From an uncultured delta proteobacterium (GTDB lineage Bacteria; Myxococcota_A; Polyangia; Polyangiales; Ga0077539), in assembly GCA_903860995.1 (NCBI GenBank), contig CAIOSS010000199.1:1-24672 (forward strand): a stretch of DNA of 24,672 nt, read 5' to 3'. The notes below the pieces were generated by a model. It was not told the DNA's origin and searched no databases. It saw nothing but the letters and a program-made list of their open reading frames with translations. Position numbers and translations under genes: made by a program. Each line of letters opens with the position of its first letter. The first letter of the stretch is position 1. Shown one piece after another: positions 23,441-24,672 of this stretch.

Positions 23441-24672
23441 ATGACGATCGCGGGGGCGCGGGGGTTGGTCGTGGGCGGGGCGTTGGCGCTGGCGGCGACG
23501 CTCGCGTCGGGCGAAGCGCGGGCCGACGACCCCGACGCGTACCTCAACCTGGGCGTGCTGTTCTCCTTCCCCATCGGCGGGCCGATGCGCGAGATAGGCA
23601 TCGGCGCCGAGGTCTCGTGGAACGTCTACCCGAGCTACGACGGGATCGCGTCGCCGGGGGCTTTCCTCCAGGTGCAGGGGCTGCTCGGCGGGGGCTTCCG
23701 CTTCGACGTGGGCGCGCAGGCGAGCGTGACGCTCGTGGGCGCCGAGCTCGGACTCGCGGCGGTCTTCCTGCGCGGGCACGCGCCGACCTTCGGGGCGCAC
23801 CTCGCGGGCTACGCCTCGGCGGGGTACCTGGGTGTCGCGGCGCGGTGGTTCCTGCCGTTGGACCGGGCCGACTGGGGCTGGGCGCGGACCACCGACCTCA
23901 CGGTCGCCGCGAAGTTTCCGCTGTTGATCCGCAACGGCCAGCTCCTGGCGACCGGCGCCTGCGCGTTCGTCTGCAGCGTCGACGGGCGGCCGCTGGTGAT
24001 CGACGCGCGTCCCCGCACCGCGACGGTCGTGGCCGACGCGCGCTGGCAGCTCGCCCCGGCGTCGGAAGGAATTTCGGACGGGATGACGGTCGAGCCGCCC
24101 GACCACCTCCGCGAGGTCGTGGCCGCGAAGTGGGAGCGCGCGGCGCTCGACGAACACGCCTCGATCGCCGCCTTCGCGCGGCTGACCCTCCAGCTCATGG
24201 CGCTCGGGGCGCCGCCCGCGCTGCTCGCTCGCACGCAGCAGGCGGCGCTCGACGAGGTCGACCACGCGCGGCGCTGCTTCACCCTGGCCTCGCGCTTCGC
24301 GGGGCGCGCGCTGGGCCCCTCGACGCTGGCCGGCGCAAGGCAGCGTCCCGGAAGCTCCTGGCAGCGCTCGCGGGACGGTGTTGTCCTGCTGATCATAGGT
24401 GTTCCGGTAACTGGAGCGGATCCGTGCCAGCGAGGGTGCCGCGTTGGTTCGCCTATCCCCCGGGTGAAGCTGCTCGAGGCCGTCCGTGGGGCGCAGCGGC
24501 TCTTCGCGGAGGAGGTGCCCGCGCTCGCGGCGGTGGAGCGCGCGCTGCGCCTACGGGTGGCGGTTGCGCTGCGTGATGAGAGCCACGGCAGGGAGGCACC
24601 TCGAGGTGCTGCTCCCGCTCGATCCGCGCGACCGGGCGGAGGAGGCCCGCTGCCACGAGGTACTGGGCAACC
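23441..24672 (+). CDS. Secreted beta-rich protein fused to a ferritin-like domain, 3' end disrupted or beyond window
   Basis: The ATG at 23441 follows GAGG by ten bases and begins a signal peptide ending ARA before DDP (cleavage about residue 30). Residues 31-170 alternate glycine- and aromatic-rich strands (YLNLGVLFSFPIGG, GIGAEVSWNVYP, GGGFRFDVGAQASVTLVG, LGVAARWFLP), like an outer-membrane or transthyretin-like beta domain. From about 178 it becomes a myxobacterial ferritin-like protein: CSVDGRPLVIDARPRTA, then helix 1 with E238-H239 (ALDEHASIAAFARLTLQ) and helix 2 with E272-V-D-H275. The second pair of iron-ligand helices is missing, because after about residue 300 (24340) the sequence no longer fits the family. 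The frame stays open to the window end at 24672, so its stop is not seen. Iron binding by the truncated form is doubtful. Confidence 0.7.
   Translation, partial: MTIAGARGLVVGGALALAATLASGEARADDPDAYLNLGVLFSFPIGGPMREIGIGAEVSWNVYPSYDGIASPGAFLQVQGLLGGGFRFDVGAQASVTLVGAELGLAAVFLRGHAPTFGAHLAGYASAGYLGVAARWFLPLDRADWGWARTTDLTVAAKFPLLIRNGQLLATGACAFVCSVDGRPLVIDARPRTATVVADARWQLAPASEGISDGMTVEPPDHLREVVAAKWERAALDEHASIAAFARLTLQLMALGAPPALLARTQQAALDEVDHARRCFTLASRFAGRALGPSTLAGARQRPGSSWQRSRDGVVLLIIGVPVTGADPCQRGCRVGSPIPRVKLLEAVRGAQRLFAEEVPALAAVERALRLRVAVALRDESHGREAPRGAAPARSARPGGGGPLPRGTGQ
24340..24672 (+). other. Composition break and frame disruption inside the ferritin-like gene
   Basis: After GPSTLAGA the translation becomes RQRPGSSWQRSRDGVVLLII and other non-family sequence. 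Bases 24378-24425 are markedly less GC-rich than the rest of the window (around CTGATCATAGGTGTTCCGG). From about 24450 coding-like sequence returns (RGAQRLFAEEVPALAAVERA), and from about 24575 to the end the sensible reading is one frame further on (RATAGRHLEVLLPLDPRD, then AEEARCHEVLGN). This suggests a rearrangement junction, the edge of a mobile element or a short insertion, plus an indel near 24565-24580. I cannot identify the element. Confidence 0.45.

Overview
The window is very GC-rich with strong G/C third-position bias. It carries several marks of Myxococcota (deltaproteobacterial predators and relatives, probably Polyangiales): a C-terminal MYXO-CTERM-type sorting tail, many cysteine-rich lipoproteins with Asp/Pro/Ala linkers, a CNGLDNDCDG-type metal-binding motif, and a ferritin-like protein of a kind I associate with this phylum. 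The assignment is inference from gene content, since no rRNA or other phylogenetic marker is present. I saw no tRNA, rRNA, CRISPR array or intact mobile element.

Layout. 1-1871 (+): the 3' end of a repeat-bearing gene, an OB-fold-like lipoprotein, and a cysteine-rich lipoprotein built by internal duplication, closed by a hairpin. 1954-6290 (-): a translationally coupled pair, a DUF2079 polytopic membrane protein followed by an exported CehA/McbA-type PHP metallohydrolase. 6389-7612 (+): thiE and a DUF4178-like protein, overlapping a convergent unknown gene. 8233-13898 (+): a membrane-anchored protein with two vWA domains, a COG0523 (CobW-type) GTPase overlapping a WD40 propeller gene, and an unknown gene. 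13939-15018 (-): a Rieske ring-hydroxylating oxygenase alpha subunit.

15.1-18.1 kb is an untidy stretch. It holds a headless STAND/NB-ARC-like ATPase remnant, a Cys-rich membrane protein whose frame breaks in C runs, a DUF4156-like lipoprotein, an orphan coding fragment, an intact NIF3L1-like protein, and a small lipoprotein broken by two indels. Most breaks fall in G/C homopolymers, so they are either sequence errors or real slippage.

18.1-23.3 kb (-) is a surface-protein cluster. An 896-residue lipoprotein carries 13 tandem four-cysteine modules. After an intergenic gap with four 22-bp direct repeats around a perfect 12-bp palindrome come an unknown Cys-rich protein and a nidogen-like (NIDO) Cys-rich protein with a MYXO-CTERM tail; these two overlap by ATGA. 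Divergent from this, at 23441, a secreted beta-rich protein runs in frame into a ferritin-like domain. That domain loses its family sequence near 24340, where a short lower-GC patch and frame disruption suggest a rearrangement or insertion edge.

The genes do not form one pathway. The best-supported functional units are the DUF2079/PHP pair, the CobW/WD40 pair, and the cell-surface cluster.
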